A stretch of DNA of 64,000 nucleotides from Blepharisma japonicum (taxonomy: Eukaryota; Ciliophora; Heterotrichea; Heterotrichida; Blepharismidae), in assembly GCA_949751835.1 (NCBI GenBank), contig CATKHK010000076.1, positions 1 to 64,000 on the forward strand, given 5' to 3'. The position numbers and the translations under genes are program-made. Under the pieces are notes generated by a model. The model worked only from the letters and a program-made list of their open reading frames with translations, was not told the origin of the DNA and ran no database searches. This document shows, piece after piece, positions 11,338-21,728 of this stretch; within the stretch, counting starts at the first letter, position 1; each line of letters starts with the position of its first letter.

Positions 11338-12753
11338 ATGGAGCAGCCTAAAGTTTATTTTATCGGGGTCACCAGAAGTAAATCCAATGCACAAGACGGA
11401 AGAACACTTGTAGACTATTTTGATGAAGGTACGAGAGCATTTTCAGAATGCTCAGCAATCATTTGCTCATCATCCCAGCTAGCAATCGAGTATGCAATTT
11501 TAGCTCAAGAAAAAACATTGCTCCCAAGCTTCTATACGAATATTCTGACTGACGAACCTCTCCCGGCCATTACCATTCCACCAAAAATCACTGAGTTGCC
11601 AGCAAAATACTCCAAAAAACGAGGAAATAAAATTGTCCTCAACTTCGACAACCTCTTAAAAGACTTCAGCGAAGTTTTCATTTTTGTTGAAAGCGACTTC
11701 TTGGGCAAGCCAGAATGGAACGTCTTGGAGCCAATTAAATCCATTGGGTCAGCAGAGACTTATTCATTAGACCATAAGCTTCTGTCTCAAAGTGTGATAT
11801 CAGAGAACCATTTTCAGCAGGTGCAAGACCATATAAGAGCCTCAGTTAAAGAAGTTTTGCAAATACTTTTTAGAGATTACTCAGAAGAAGTAGTTGACAT
11901 GTGCATGAAATTGAAAGAAAAAGTCGACGAAGTGACAGGAAAAGCTAAAGAATTGTCACAAAAACTTGTTGTGACTCCTAAACCAAAAAATAATAGTTCA
12001 GACAAAGCAAGAGTTGAGGAGACTCAGGATAAAGTCAGAAAAACGTTTGAAAATTTGACAAGTCTCAAAAATGTAATTCTTAAAGCCCGTGACCATGCTG
12101 AAACCCTTTATCCACCTCCAGCAAAAGAAATTCCTGCAGAATTTTATCTCATTCGAAACGTGACTTTACAAGAAAGCGGGATGTGGGAAATCAAGCTTGT
12201 AAACACCACCCAAGACTATTTTCGTCAGCTCGAAATATGGTGTATAGAAACAAAACAAAAAATCTGTGAATTCAAGCTGGTAGAACCTGGCTCACGCATT
12301 AAGAAGATCATTACTATAAACATGTCTGAGGAAGAGTTTTTCTTTAAGCATTTGATAGCCCAAAGTGAAGGAAAAATTGTTTCTGTTGCTTATCCTGTGA
12401 CACCTATTCAATTGATAGGTGTAGAGCAAGATGAAGAAAAAGAAAATGAATTTATATGCACATTATCCAATATGAGTAAAAATCTTCATTTCAGGAAGCT
12501 TGAAGTCGCTTGTGCTCAATCCCCAGCAGTGTTTGCAGTTGATGACACCGGAATTAAATATGGAGAAGAAACAACAGCCACTGTTAAATTTGAGAAAACC
12601 CCGCATGAAGGCACATTTATCGTACTGGATGGAAATAAAATTGTAAGCAATAGATTATTGACTGGCTTGAAAGATGAAGAGGATAAAGAAGAAGAAAAAA
12701 GTGATGCAGGTTCAGAAGTGGATGAAGATCAGCAGAGTGGTGAAGAGGATTAA
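11338..12753 (+). CDS. Orphan protein with coiled coil, two beta-domains and an acidic tail
   Basis: A 471-residue hydrophilic protein with no TGA and no visible intron. Residues 1-175 look globular (PKVYFIGVTR start), 180-260 are helical and charged (probable coiled coil), and 270-440 look like two similar beta-sandwich modules, each opening with a pattern of the FYLIRNVTLQESGMW kind and a matching ENEFICTLSN in the second. The last 30 residues are a run of Asp, Glu and Ser. I do not recognise the family. The beta modules recall immunoglobulin-like domains of trafficking or autophagy adaptors, but that is only a shape argument. Start chosen at the first in-frame ATG. Confidence 0.75.
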   Translation: MEQPKVYFIGVTRSKSNAQDGRTLVDYFDEGTRAFSECSAIICSSSQLAIEYAILAQEKTLLPSFYTNILTDEPLPAITIPPKITELPAKYSKKRGNKIVLNFDNLLKDFSEVFIFVESDFLGKPEWNVLEPIKSIGSAETYSLDHKLLSQSVISENHFQQVQDHIRASVKEVLQILFRDYSEEVVDMCMKLKEKVDEVTGKAKELSQKLVVTPKPKNNSSDKARVEETQDKVRKTFENLTSLKNVILKARDHAETLYPPPAKEIPAEFYLIRNVTLQESGMWEIKLVNTTQDYFRQLEIWCIETKQKICEFKLVEPGSRIKKIITINMSEEEFFFKHLIAQSEGKIVSVAYPVTPIQLIGVEQDEEKENEFICTLSNMSKNLHFRKLEVACAQSPAVFAVDDTGIKYGEETTATVKFEKTPHEGTFIVLDGNKIVSNRLLTGLKDEEDKEEEKSDAGSEVDEDQQSGEED

Positions 12754-12810
12754 ATAATAATTTCTTTGAATTAGATTTAATAGAAAATAGTGGGAATTTA
12801 AATAAAGAAA

Positions 12811-13428
12811 TTAAGAAATTTGAGAATTTTTAAATGGGCTAACTATTGGACCTTTGGATGTTATCAATTTTTTGTCACCGAAACAAGCATAACCTTCTGA
12901 ATCTGTTTTAAGCCAAGGTAGACAAGTCTCTATAATTTTTTTCTTCGGGTTTAAAGTTGGCAAAATCAGCTCTTGCACAGGATCTTTTAATCCAAAAATG
13001 CCAACTCTTTCACCAGTGATAGCATTCTGAGGAGGTCTAAGCAAATCAACTTTGTTTTCCTGAGAAACAGCTAAAACCATTCCATTTGATAAGAATCCTG
13101 CAAGCTTTCTAGGCTTGAGATTAGCTACAACTAAAACTAGTCCACTCATAAATTCCAAAGGAACGTGTTTTTGCAGTCCAGATCCAATTTCTCTAGGCTC
13201 CCCTTCACCTATATCAATTTTTTCACAATAAAGTGAGTCACTATCCGGGTGATTCCAGCATTCAATAATTCGGCCTACACGAATATCTATTTGTAAAAAC
13301 ATTTCATCAATAGTAGGAGGGTCAGTCTTTTTAGTCTCTGATGTTGATGCTGTGTGGTTTGTAGAAAAAGCTAGATTATTTTCAAGTCTTTTTATAAGCA
13401 AATCAAGCAATCTTTTAGTTCTAAGCAT
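12811..13428 (-). CDS. EMAPII/Arc1p-type tRNA-binding protein
   Basis: A 205-residue protein that is almost entirely a C-terminal EMAPII-like module. The OB-fold tRNA-binding domain spans about residues 45-150 (IDIRVGRI, HPDSDSLYCEKID, GLQKHVPLE, LKPRKLAGFLSNGMVLA), followed by the EMAPII-specific extension starting LNPKKKI. Family members (AIMP1, yeast Arc1p, the tail of some TyrRS and MetRS) bind the elbow of tRNA and deliver it to aminoacyl-tRNA synthetases. Here no synthetase or GST-like domain precedes it, only about 45 polar residues, so it is a stand-alone cofactor. The stop faces that of the upstream plus-strand gene, 57 bases away. Confidence 0.88.
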   Translation of the reverse strand: MLRTKRLLDLLIKRLENNLAFSTNHTASTSETKKTDPPTIDEMFLQIDIRVGRIIECWNHPDSDSLYCEKIDIGEGEPREIGSGLQKHVPLEFMSGLVLVVANLKPRKLAGFLSNGMVLAVSQENKVDLLRPPQNAITGERVGIFGLKDPVQELILPTLNPKKKIIETCLPWLKTDSEGYACFGDKKLITSKGPIVSPFKNSQIS

Positions 13429-13448
13429 AATTTTTATTTTATTAGCAA

Positions 13449-15743
13449 TTAATCGTCGTTCATCTGCAAGTGTTTCAATTTTTGAGCAAGAGCCAAGGCT
13501 AAATTAGTGTACTCTTCATTTTGTGACGTTAGTTCTGAAGCTTCTTTACATGATTTTACAACAAAATACTGAGTATTGTCCAAAGTTGGGATTATTTTTG
13601 GGACATGGCAGATTAAATCAGACCCAGATGTAAACCCTCCTTCAAGATCCGGGAAAATTCCAGCTTTTCCTAATCCCCAGCCAAAGATTTTATTATTATT
13701 GCTGAGGCAGATCACATGGTTTTCTCCACATGCAATACTCACTATAATTTCATTATTTAATCCTTCTACCATAGTTGGATTTTTTTGCTTCAGATTTTCT
13801 GAATTTTCAATGCCTAACTGCCCATGCTCCCCACTTCCCCACACAAAAACTTTACCATCTTCAGTAAGGCAAGCTGAAAAGTTTGCCCCAGCTGAAATTT
13901 GTGTTACAAAAATTCCACTTAGGCAGTTTACTTGTGTAATTTCTTTACTCATATAATCACTTGTTATATTTTCATCAGGAATACCTAATTGGCCATCTTC
14001 TGCTCAGCCAAATGCATAAATGCATCCTAATGTATCTAACAATAAAGTATGAGCTTCTCCACAGGCAGCTGATTTAATAAAAATATCTTGATCAGTGAAA
14101 TACTCTAATTTTACAGGTCGAAGCGATACATACCCTTGCTCGTCTCTATACAGGTCTATTGACGGAACTCCTAGCTGATTTGCGTCCCCTCGTCCTCATG
14201 TATATACGTCTCCATTATCAGTTAAAGCTACTGTATGATACCCTCCACATTCTACATATACAATAATTTCTCCAGATAAATCTCTTATGAGTTTTGGAAA
14301 AGGATAAGAATTTGTGCTTCCTTGGCCTAAACAGCCAGAGGCTCCATAGCCTCAGCTCATCACTTTTCCTGCAGTGGTTACAAGTGCACAGTGTTCAAAC
14401 CCGCAAGAAATTCAGCAAACTTCAGAAATTGCTATACTTTTGGTGATTTTTTCAGAAAGTAGTAAAGGTCGACTGCTGGACTTTAATTTATTATCTGCTG
14501 ATACTTTGCTTTGATCTTCTAAGTACGAAAATTCTATATTTAACGAAGAGTTAAAGCCAGAAAAGCACACAGAAGAAATAATTTCTAAAGTATTCAGGGC
14601 TTCTGTTTGCTCTTCGCTAAATGAAATATCTTTTGAAGCGCAAATTACAGCTTTTTTTAGCAGTGGAGAATAAGGGTCAGGCCATTTGATCCCAGGCTCA
14701 GTTTCTATAGTTTCTATAAAGTCTGAGACAGAAACAGAAGAACTTCCTATCAATTTTTGTTTGAGCTTTACTATTGAAGGCTTGCTGTGAATCTGGCTTA
14801 AAATATTTTTTGATGCTGAATATCTAACGGGGTAGCATTTTATTACTTGAGGTTTTCCTTCATCTGGAAAGGAAATGCAAGATTCATCAGTCTCAAGCTT
14901 CTCTTCTTCCGTTATTTGTGGACTCAAGCCGAATTTTTGTATAAGTGATAATTCGCTTGCCCCTCTAAATGGACAAGATCCTCGAATATCCCATTCAATT
15001 TCGCTATCCCCAAATTTTCCTTTGAAGGATTCATCTTCTGAGATTTCTTGGTTTATCACAGTTGATAATCTCATGTTAAGCAGTGACGCCCTTGCATTTG
15101 TGTCAATTATTGATCTGGCCAGTATTGAAGTGAGCGAACTTCTTGAGGAAAACTCTATATTTTTTTCTTCAATTTTTTCTTGAAAATCCCTGTGAATTTG
15201 TTCTATTGCTTCTTTGTCGAAGATATCAGTGTCAATTATCTGCTTATCCTCGCTAGAAGATCCATATTGGCTTGATAATGAATTATTGTCAAATAGTTGA
15301 TTATTTAAGCCAGATAAATTCAAATTATTAGAGTTCGCATAAACGCTGAGCTGAGATTCTTGCTCAAACGAATTAAGCGGAACATCTTCAATCTATTTAA
15401 AATTTACCCTGCCTTTTGAATGATTTTGAGAGTTTTGCTGATTAAATGGGCTTGTTTGGGCTAATATTTGTAAGGCGTTATTTATATCTATTTCGTTTGT
15501 AAAAATAAGCTCATTTGCTTTTATTGTAGATCGAGGATCAGGTGAAAGTTCTGAGCTGCTTTTTAAAGTTGGGTATAAAAGTAAAGGATCTATAAGCAGT
15601 TGCAAATAATTTTGGGGAAAAGAAACAACAGTTTTTAAGCCAGTGTAATTTAATCCTGCTTTAAGCAGATAAGTAGATAAAGAGTTACTAAAAGAATCAA
15701 TCGATCGCTGAATTGTTCAATTTGAGTAGCCTTGAGTATCCAT
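13449..15743 (-). CDS. RCC1-repeat protein with long disordered N-terminus
   Basis: A 759-residue protein after removing the 15-nt intron at 15393-15407. The N-terminal 440 residues are Ser/Glu-rich and low in structure. From about residue 445 to 690 there are four to five RCC1-type blades with repeated patterns such as CGFEHCALVT, WGYGASGCLGQG, CGGYHTVALTDNG, WGRGDANQLG, CGEAHTLLL, FGWAEDGQLG and WGSGEHGQLG. The Trp in FGWAEDG is encoded by TGA. RCC1 propellers act as Ran exchange factors or as protein-docking modules; with fewer than seven blades and a disordered half this is more likely a regulatory scaffold than true RCC1. It ends at TAA 13449-13451, only 20 bases from the start of the tRNA-binding gene. 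Confidence 0.85.
15393..15407 (-). other. 15-nt intron in the RCC1 gene
   Basis: GTAAATTTTAAATAG in the coding strand, phase 0. Left in, it would end the frame at its own final TAG; removed, the frame runs on for hundreds of codons on each side. A lies at position 10. Confidence 0.85.
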
Positions 15744-16011
15744 TTTTATCGATTTATTTCTCGATTTGGCTCTTCATAATTTTTTTAATTGTATGAAGTA
15801 AAAAATAAAATATATTGGACGCGATCATATAAAAATAATTCAAATTTAAAATTGATAAAAAATACTTTTTGCGTATATGATGGCTATAATAGTAGAAAGA
15901 TTGGCAAATTAATTCATTTAGAAAATATACGCTGCCTTTGGGTATTATTTTCCAATTAAACTTGCGCGAAACAAACAGTAACTAAATAATTTGCTTAATT
16001 ATAACAAAAAT

Positions 16012-16878
16012 ATGTCATCGAAAACACCATATCACCGCTACTCGAACTCTAACCCATCTAAATGCCCCTTTTCTTTAAACCCTGCATGTCTCTCTGAAAA
16101 GCATATCCCAAAAATAAAAATTCCGTCATCAGATATCTCTCATGATTCGCCAAAAAACGCTTCATTTTATCCAAATTTTGCCTTCCAAACGTCTACTTCT
16201 AAGCCTCGACATAAGAGGACAATAAGCGGTGTAAATTCCATTATATGTGAACTTAATACCTTAACACCCAAAAACATTTGAAACTTGAGTACAGTTTCGA
16301 CACTGGCAATAAATACCAATCAAGGGTTCAGTAAGTGCACAGAATTTTTAAAAACAAGCCCAGGACAGTCCGATACTTATGCATCCACAGCTTCTGAAGA
16401 AGATTTTCGAGATTTGCCAAGAAATTCGAGCTCAACCGTTGATAACTCATTGCAAAATACTCCAAGTGCGTCTTATAATGAATTGTCCAATGAAATGGCT
16501 CTCATTAAAGCATCAGAAGAATATGCAAAAAGTTATAATAACAATAAAAAAATAGCTGTAAAGAAACAAATGCTTGAAATTTTGAACCTAAGAAAAAATG
16601 AAACTCAGAGATATAAATTTAGATTGCAAGTAGTCAGACAAATCCATAAAGAGAAATGGGATAAGAAATTAATTATTGCATTTAGAGAAAGTGATACAAA
16701 AGATTTTGGGGTTTATTGCAATGAATCAGGAACATTATTGAAGATTACTGATGGAAGGAAATTCCCAGAAAGGTTATTGATTTCGGAAATGAAAATTGCT
16801 TATTATTTCGATGTAAAAGAATGTAGATTAGTACAGTGCACACCAAGTAAAAGTGTAGATGCAGTTGTTTTGGCCTAA
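16012..16878 (+). CDS. Orphan protein with conserved-looking C-terminal domain
   Basis: A 288-residue protein reading through TGA (Trp) at 16279-16281. The first 165 residues are Ser/Pro/Thr-rich and probably disordered. The last 120 residues contain a basic helix (KKQMLEILNLRKNETQRYKF) followed by a beta-rich segment (FGVYCNESGTLLKITDGRKF), which could be a small globular domain. I do not recognise it. The first in-frame ATG is 16012; the region between it and the RCC1 start (15743) serves as a shared divergent upstream region of about 270 bases. Confidence 0.7.
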
Positions 16879-17383
16879 TTAATTAATACATTTTTGAAAT
16901 AGAATTATGCAAAGTTTTAATAGTTGAGATATGCAATGAGAAAGCAATTAAGAGTGTTTATTTAAGAAAACTAATTCATAATTACTTAATAAAAATAAAA
17001 AGTGAGTAAAATACTTGCAAATTTAATCATATAAACGCACACAAACTTTTTCACAATTGTCAAATCAAAGATTTGCATATAAACTAATTAATATTTTTTA
17101 ATCTTAAGATATTTGCATATTTCTCCTTGAAGATCATTAAAATACTGACAAAATAAAAAAAATATTTCAAAAAAGGTAGGATTCATTATAAATTTTGAAA
17201 TGGAATGAAATTCATAAAGATAAACGACAGAACTTCAAAAATTATTAAAAGAGAACATAAAGTTTCGGAAACTTTACAAAATATTAAAGACATTCACTGG
17301 ATCGAAACCAAAATGGAACAAATCAAATCACGCAAATTCAAGACAATTTTTCTTATTAAAGCGATTCATTGAAGACTACGCAG
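16879..17383. other. Intergenic, AT-rich
   Basis: Between convergent genes. Carries a few GC-richer bases near 17370-17400 that belong to the end of the MYB gene. No other feature seen. Confidence 0.6.
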
Positions 17384-17971
17384 CTACTCGTCACGGAGTG
17401 AGACATTAAAAAATTCAGAAAGACTTTTATTAGCCCTTTTAGCCTTTCTACAAAGGCTATTGAACCTGTTTTTAACGAAATTTTCGGTCCTTCCTTTCAA
17501 ATTTTTAGAAATTAAGCTCCAGCATTTTCCGTGCTTTAAAAAGAGCTTAACAAGTTCTAAATCTTCTTCATGGCTTCATTCAGTCTCTAATTTAATTTTA
17601 CTTTTAATGTCTGGGTTTACATGGTTGAACCATCTTTCACGACAATGCTTTCCATGGCGAATTTCTTCGCCGTTATGGACTTGCTTATTAATGAGATTCG
17701 CTATTTGAGCCCATGATTTAACTCCATTCTTAACCATAGAATTATAAAGTATTTCATCTTCTGGCTCTGTCCATTGTAAGCTTCTTGCTCCACGATTGGA
17801 ATTTTGAGGCTCTTCTTTCAGTTTCGCTTCATGAGTGATCGGCTCAAATGGAAAAACTGGAGTCATTTCTAGAGTTATAGGATTCTGGTAGTAAGGAACC
17901 CAAATAATGTTAGGTGCATCTATAAAGGATGAGTATAAATCTGGAATACAAAGTGTATTTTGATTCTTCAT
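17384..17971 (-). CDS. Two-repeat MYB DNA-binding protein
   Basis: A 195-residue protein. After a Pro/Ile-rich N-terminus, repeat one spans about residues 80-130 (LQWTEPEDEIL, SWAQIANLI, CRERWFNHVNPDI) and repeat two residues 132-180 (WSHEEDLELVKLF, CWSLISKNLKGRTENFVKNRF). The first Trp of the second repeat is a TGA (17576-17578), so a standard-code reading would cut the protein in half. The Trp spacing and the RTENFVKNRF recognition helix are typical of MYB transcription factors, which bind AAC-type motifs as two tandem repeats. The ATG at 17971 is used because the frame above it offers only a TTG. It ends at TAG 17384-17386. Confidence 0.88.
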
Positions 17972-18738
17972 ATTATAATAAAATCCACTCAAGGATAAAT
18001 TAAATATTTATTTTATGAATGTACTTTTTGAAAACAGCTCTGTCTATTTAAATTTTCTTTTATTTCTTTTGGCTTTTTTGCCATAAAATAATTAAATAGG
18101 GTGTCAGGCAAAGGAGTAATTATGAAGTGAATTAATTATAAATGAAGATGAATCTTACTACATATAAAATATATTGTATTATAAATTCTAATTTCTAATA
18201 TAAAAATAAATTTACTTATAATATCATGAAAGGTTATAATTAGATTAGTAAGCTTATTTTTATAATATATCTTCCTAATCACAATTATTAGAATTTTTAG
18301 CAATTTGACAATTTTTTTATAAATACATTTGGCGCTTTAAAAAGCTTTTACATTAGGTATATCTATGATACAAGGCCTTGCATCACTTAAGTCAAAATCA
18401 TTAAAAGCAGCTCTCTAGCATAGAGCCATCTTTATAATCTTTTACTTAAATATTAAATTAGATTAAGATCAGATAGAATGAATCATTTGAAAAAGATTTA
18501 TTATCTCAATTCAACTTAAAAATTTAAAAATAATGTAGATCAATAGTTTATGACCCATTATAAAGGATTTTAGAGCTGAAAAACCTGATAAAGCACTAAA
18601 ATTATTTTTGCTAATCTCTTGAGAGAATTAAAGGTTATATCTTTCCATATAAATAAAATTTAAACTTTAAAATAATTTTAAGTATATTTTTAATTATAGT
18701 TATTAATTTTTACAATTTTCTGGCATCAGTTTTCTCAT
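17972..18738. other. Intergenic, AT-rich
   Basis: About 770 bases between two minus-strand genes. A 17-codon plus-strand ORF starts at 18365 but nothing supports it. No RNA gene seen. Confidence 0.55.
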
Positions 18739-19302
18739 TTAAGTGACTTTCATCAATAAATTTCCATGGATTTTGACAAAAGTAAAATTTTTCCTCATTA
18801 ATGTTTCCATCTTTGGCAACTGCTTTTTAGGCGACTGTAAATAAGGCGACTTTATAGACTTACTTGGAGAAGAAGTTGCCTCACTTTTCATTCTTTTATG
18901 ATTAAAATTTATCAAGCACTCACCTTTTAGCATGCTAAGAGATTTTATTCTTTTCTGGCTTTTACTTTGATTGCTTACAGTTCTAGTCTTCGAGAGATTC
19001 ACTTTTGGTGTAAGTAGTATTTTTAAGCTTGTTTTATTTTTTTGGCCTATTAATGAGCCAATATTAGGATGCTTCCTTGTCAAATTATCTTGCAATATAG
19101 CAGATGTCATTTTTCTTGGAAAGGTATAAGTTTGGTTTACTTTTGACTTTAAAAATTTATTTTCAATTTCATTCCTAATGCAGTCATCAATTTCTGAGTT
19201 GTGATCAGTTTCTTGTAAATAGCTGTTCGATAAAGCACTATATGGTGTGCTAATTACTGAATCTGGGATATTTTTAGCTGCATAAAAATTCGCACTTAGC
19301 AT
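18739..19302 (-). CDS. Small basic orphan protein
   Basis: A 187-residue, Lys/Ser-rich protein with no TGA and no intron, ending at TAA 18739-18741. It contains several basic Ser/Pro stretches (SSPSKSIKSPYLQSPKK) that could be phosphorylation sites or microtubule/nucleic-acid contacts. No domain is recognised. The frame is open further upstream but overlaps the 3' end of the neighbouring gene in another frame, so the ATG at 19302 is preferred; this leaves 37 bases between the two genes. Confidence 0.6.
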   Translation of the reverse strand: MLSANFYAAKNIPDSVISTPYSALSNSYLQETDHNSEIDDCIRNEIENKFLKSKVNQTYTFPRKMTSAILQDNLTRKHPNIGSLIGQKNKTSLKILLTPKVNLSKTRTVSNQSKSQKRIKSLSMLKGECLINFNHKRMKSEATSSPSKSIKSPYLQSPKKQLPKMETLMRKNFTFVKIHGNLLMKVT

Positions 19303-19339
19303 GTAAAATGAATTATATGCAAAATATTTAAAGTATATT

Positions 19340-21508
19340 TTATTTATAATATTTTGACAAAACTTCTTGGAGTTTCTGCTTTTCTTTAGCAACATCTGCT
19401 TGAGCTTCTTGAATTTCCATGTCATAAGCTAGGCGATTTTGCTCTTCGTCTATATGTTTTTGTGCTTTTACTAAAATTCTATTATATAGTCTGTCAGAAA
19501 GATGAGAAATAAATGAATCCTTGACTTTGTGCATGACCTCTTTTTCAAATTCTTTTCCAACTTCTATCATTTCTCTACAGTTTTTGAACTCCAAAACCCA
19601 GTTATGCTTTTTTTGAAATTGAGAATTTTTCTGACTTTTGTCTTCCTTCAGCTTTCGCTCTAAAAAGATTTGAAATTTGTCTTCAAGAATTTTATTACAT
19701 TTTGCTTCAGTTTTAAATTTATTTTTCTCTTCAGCTCTTTTATTATATTCGCTTGATTTTCTGGCTGAGTCAAAACAATTTTCATTTTTTCTTGGAGTAA
19801 TTTGTGTACTTTTAGGCTTTATTGCTCGGGATTTATATGGCAATGGAGATACTGAATATACTTTATTTGATGGGGCGAGGATCTTTCTTACTGGACTCTG
19901 CTCAGTTTTAAGCTCAGACGAAAAATTTGGAGTATCATTATCATTGACTAGTGAAGGAATTTCAGGAGTAATTGAAATTCCAGATAAAATTTGTCGCTCC
20001 TTAGCAATATAGCCAGATTTTTGATAAAATCTTTGCAAGAGCGAAGATTTTGATGCTCCAGAATCGCTAGATAGTCGAGAAAATGAGCGAAAATTTTCGG
20101 ACCATTCAAAAGACGAAAATGAAGATTCATCGTAATAGACATAAGGACATTTTAGAGGATTATCTATGCACAAAGAATCCTGTACCGGAAGAAAGTTTGA
20201 ACTATCAGTTTCTATATGCTCATTAACTTCTTCTTGATTCGAAACTTTGATCTCATAGTATGCATAAGGGCATTTTAGAGGATTATCACCACATGAAGAA
20301 TTTTGTACTGGAAGAAAATTTGAACTATCGGTTTCAATATGCTCATTATTTTCTTCTACTTCTTTTAAGTCTTTAAGTGTAAACAATTTCTCATCAATAA
20401 TTTCAGGTGTTTGTGTGATTTCAAGAATATCCTGCTTATTTATATCTTCTACCATAATTTCAATGATATTTTCTACTTTTACTTCTACTTCTTTTTCTTG
20501 CTCTATGCTTTCTATTAAATTTTTATCAGAATTTGTAATTGTCTGAATATCTTCGTCGCATTGGGCCTGAGGGGCATCATTTTCATTAGTTTGAATTTCC
20601 TTTTTCGCATCTTCTTCGATTTTAATCGAACTGAAAATTCCTTTTAATAATTTTATCATTTCTGATGTTTTTGAATTTGAAGGCAATTTCGATAAATCAG
20701 CTTTTAAGAAATACTGGTGAGATTTTATGATATTTGCTATATAATTATTACCCTTTGAAATTCTTTTTCCTTTAAGAAACCCTGGCAATTTCTTTAGCAT
20801 TTGTACGATATGACTTAAATCATTGAAATAGGTCGTCATTTCTTTTTTCATATGTTCTTCGTTTGTTATTTTAATTTTTGGATCTATTTCACATAATAAA
20901 TAAGCGATACATCCTAAAATTTTATTCAAATCATGGCTATTTTTGGATTTTTTTCGATCCTAAATAAATATTACACTTATATTTTTTGATTTGATTGAAG
21001 ATACAGTTTGTTGATATTGCTGATTTTCATTTTTAGCTATAGAACAATTTTTTGATAAGAGACTTACTTTTTCTTCATTTGGCCAATTCAAACTTGCTTT
21101 TCGTCTATTAAAATTAGAAGCTGAGTTTCTTATCCCCTCAGTGCTTTTATTAATCTTTCTTAATTGCTGGATATCGACAGAATTTACTTTGGAATGAGTT
21201 TTCTTTTTATTAAAATTTGGAGACTGATCAACAGTTTTAGAGGTTTTTTCTTTTTCCTGACAATATTTCGTTTGTGCTTTATTTAGACCTATTTGCATTT
21301 TATTGAAGTTATGATTCAAGCTTCCACTACGGGAATGGCTTGTTGATGTTCGTGAAGAATTTGCTCGATTTGATAATAAAACACTTTCTTTATTAATTGC
21401 ATTTTCAAGTAATTTCTGTTTTGTATGTGAATAAATATTTGCAGGAAAATCACTTGATAAATGCAAAAGATTTGAGCTTAAACTTGTCGTTAGGCGAGTG
21501 GAGTCCAT
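19340..21508 (-). CDS. Charged orphan protein with a 41-residue tandem repeat
   Basis: A 717-residue protein made by joining two exons across a 15-nt intron at 20960-20974. The first 190 residues are Ser/Asn/Lys-rich. Residues 195-300 are helical; the centre is strongly acidic; around residues 385-470 a 41-residue unit starting NEHIETDSSNFLPVQ and containing DNPLKCPY occurs twice in tandem. The last 180 residues form a long charged coiled coil (FLERKLKEDKS, EIQEAQADVAKEKQKLQ). I recognise no family; the composition resembles cytoskeletal or basal-body proteins of ciliates, but that is a guess. Without the intron the gene would appear as two ORFs, the second lacking any ATG near its start, which strengthens the join. 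The start is 220 bases from the divergent sorting nexin. Confidence 0.78.
20108..20353 (-). repeat. In-frame tandem duplication, two 123-bp units
   Basis: Units at about 20231-20353 and 20108-20230, period 123 bases (41 codons). The copies differ at scattered bases, and NEHIETDSSNFLPVQ is identical in both proteins. Confidence 0.85.
20960..20974 (-). other. 15-nt intron in the repeat-containing orphan
   Basis: GTAATATTTATTTAG, phase 0. Its last TAG is the only stop separating two long frames. A at position 10. Confidence 0.82.
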
Positions 21509-21728
21509 TTATAATTTTGACTGTTAGATTAATGAATCTTCAAAATTTATTGATAAAGATTGATAATAGATCATTTTGAAAATGTAGTCACTTGGATTAA
21601 ATTCGCATTATAATATTATAAGATTTGCATGACTGAACTAAATAGCTCGCAATAATGAAGACCATATATTTAATTTATGCATCATAATGAAAATTTAGTT
21701 GAAAATTTTAAATAGCGCACCTAAGCAT

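Noticed and set aside
18365-18418. Small plus-strand ORF (17 codons) in an intergenic region
   Set aside because: Too short, no homologue recognised and no neighbour context.
19302-19425. N-terminal extension of the small basic orphan
   Set aside because: This part overlaps the 3' end of the neighbouring gene in another frame and is its shadow; ATG 19302 is the likelier start.
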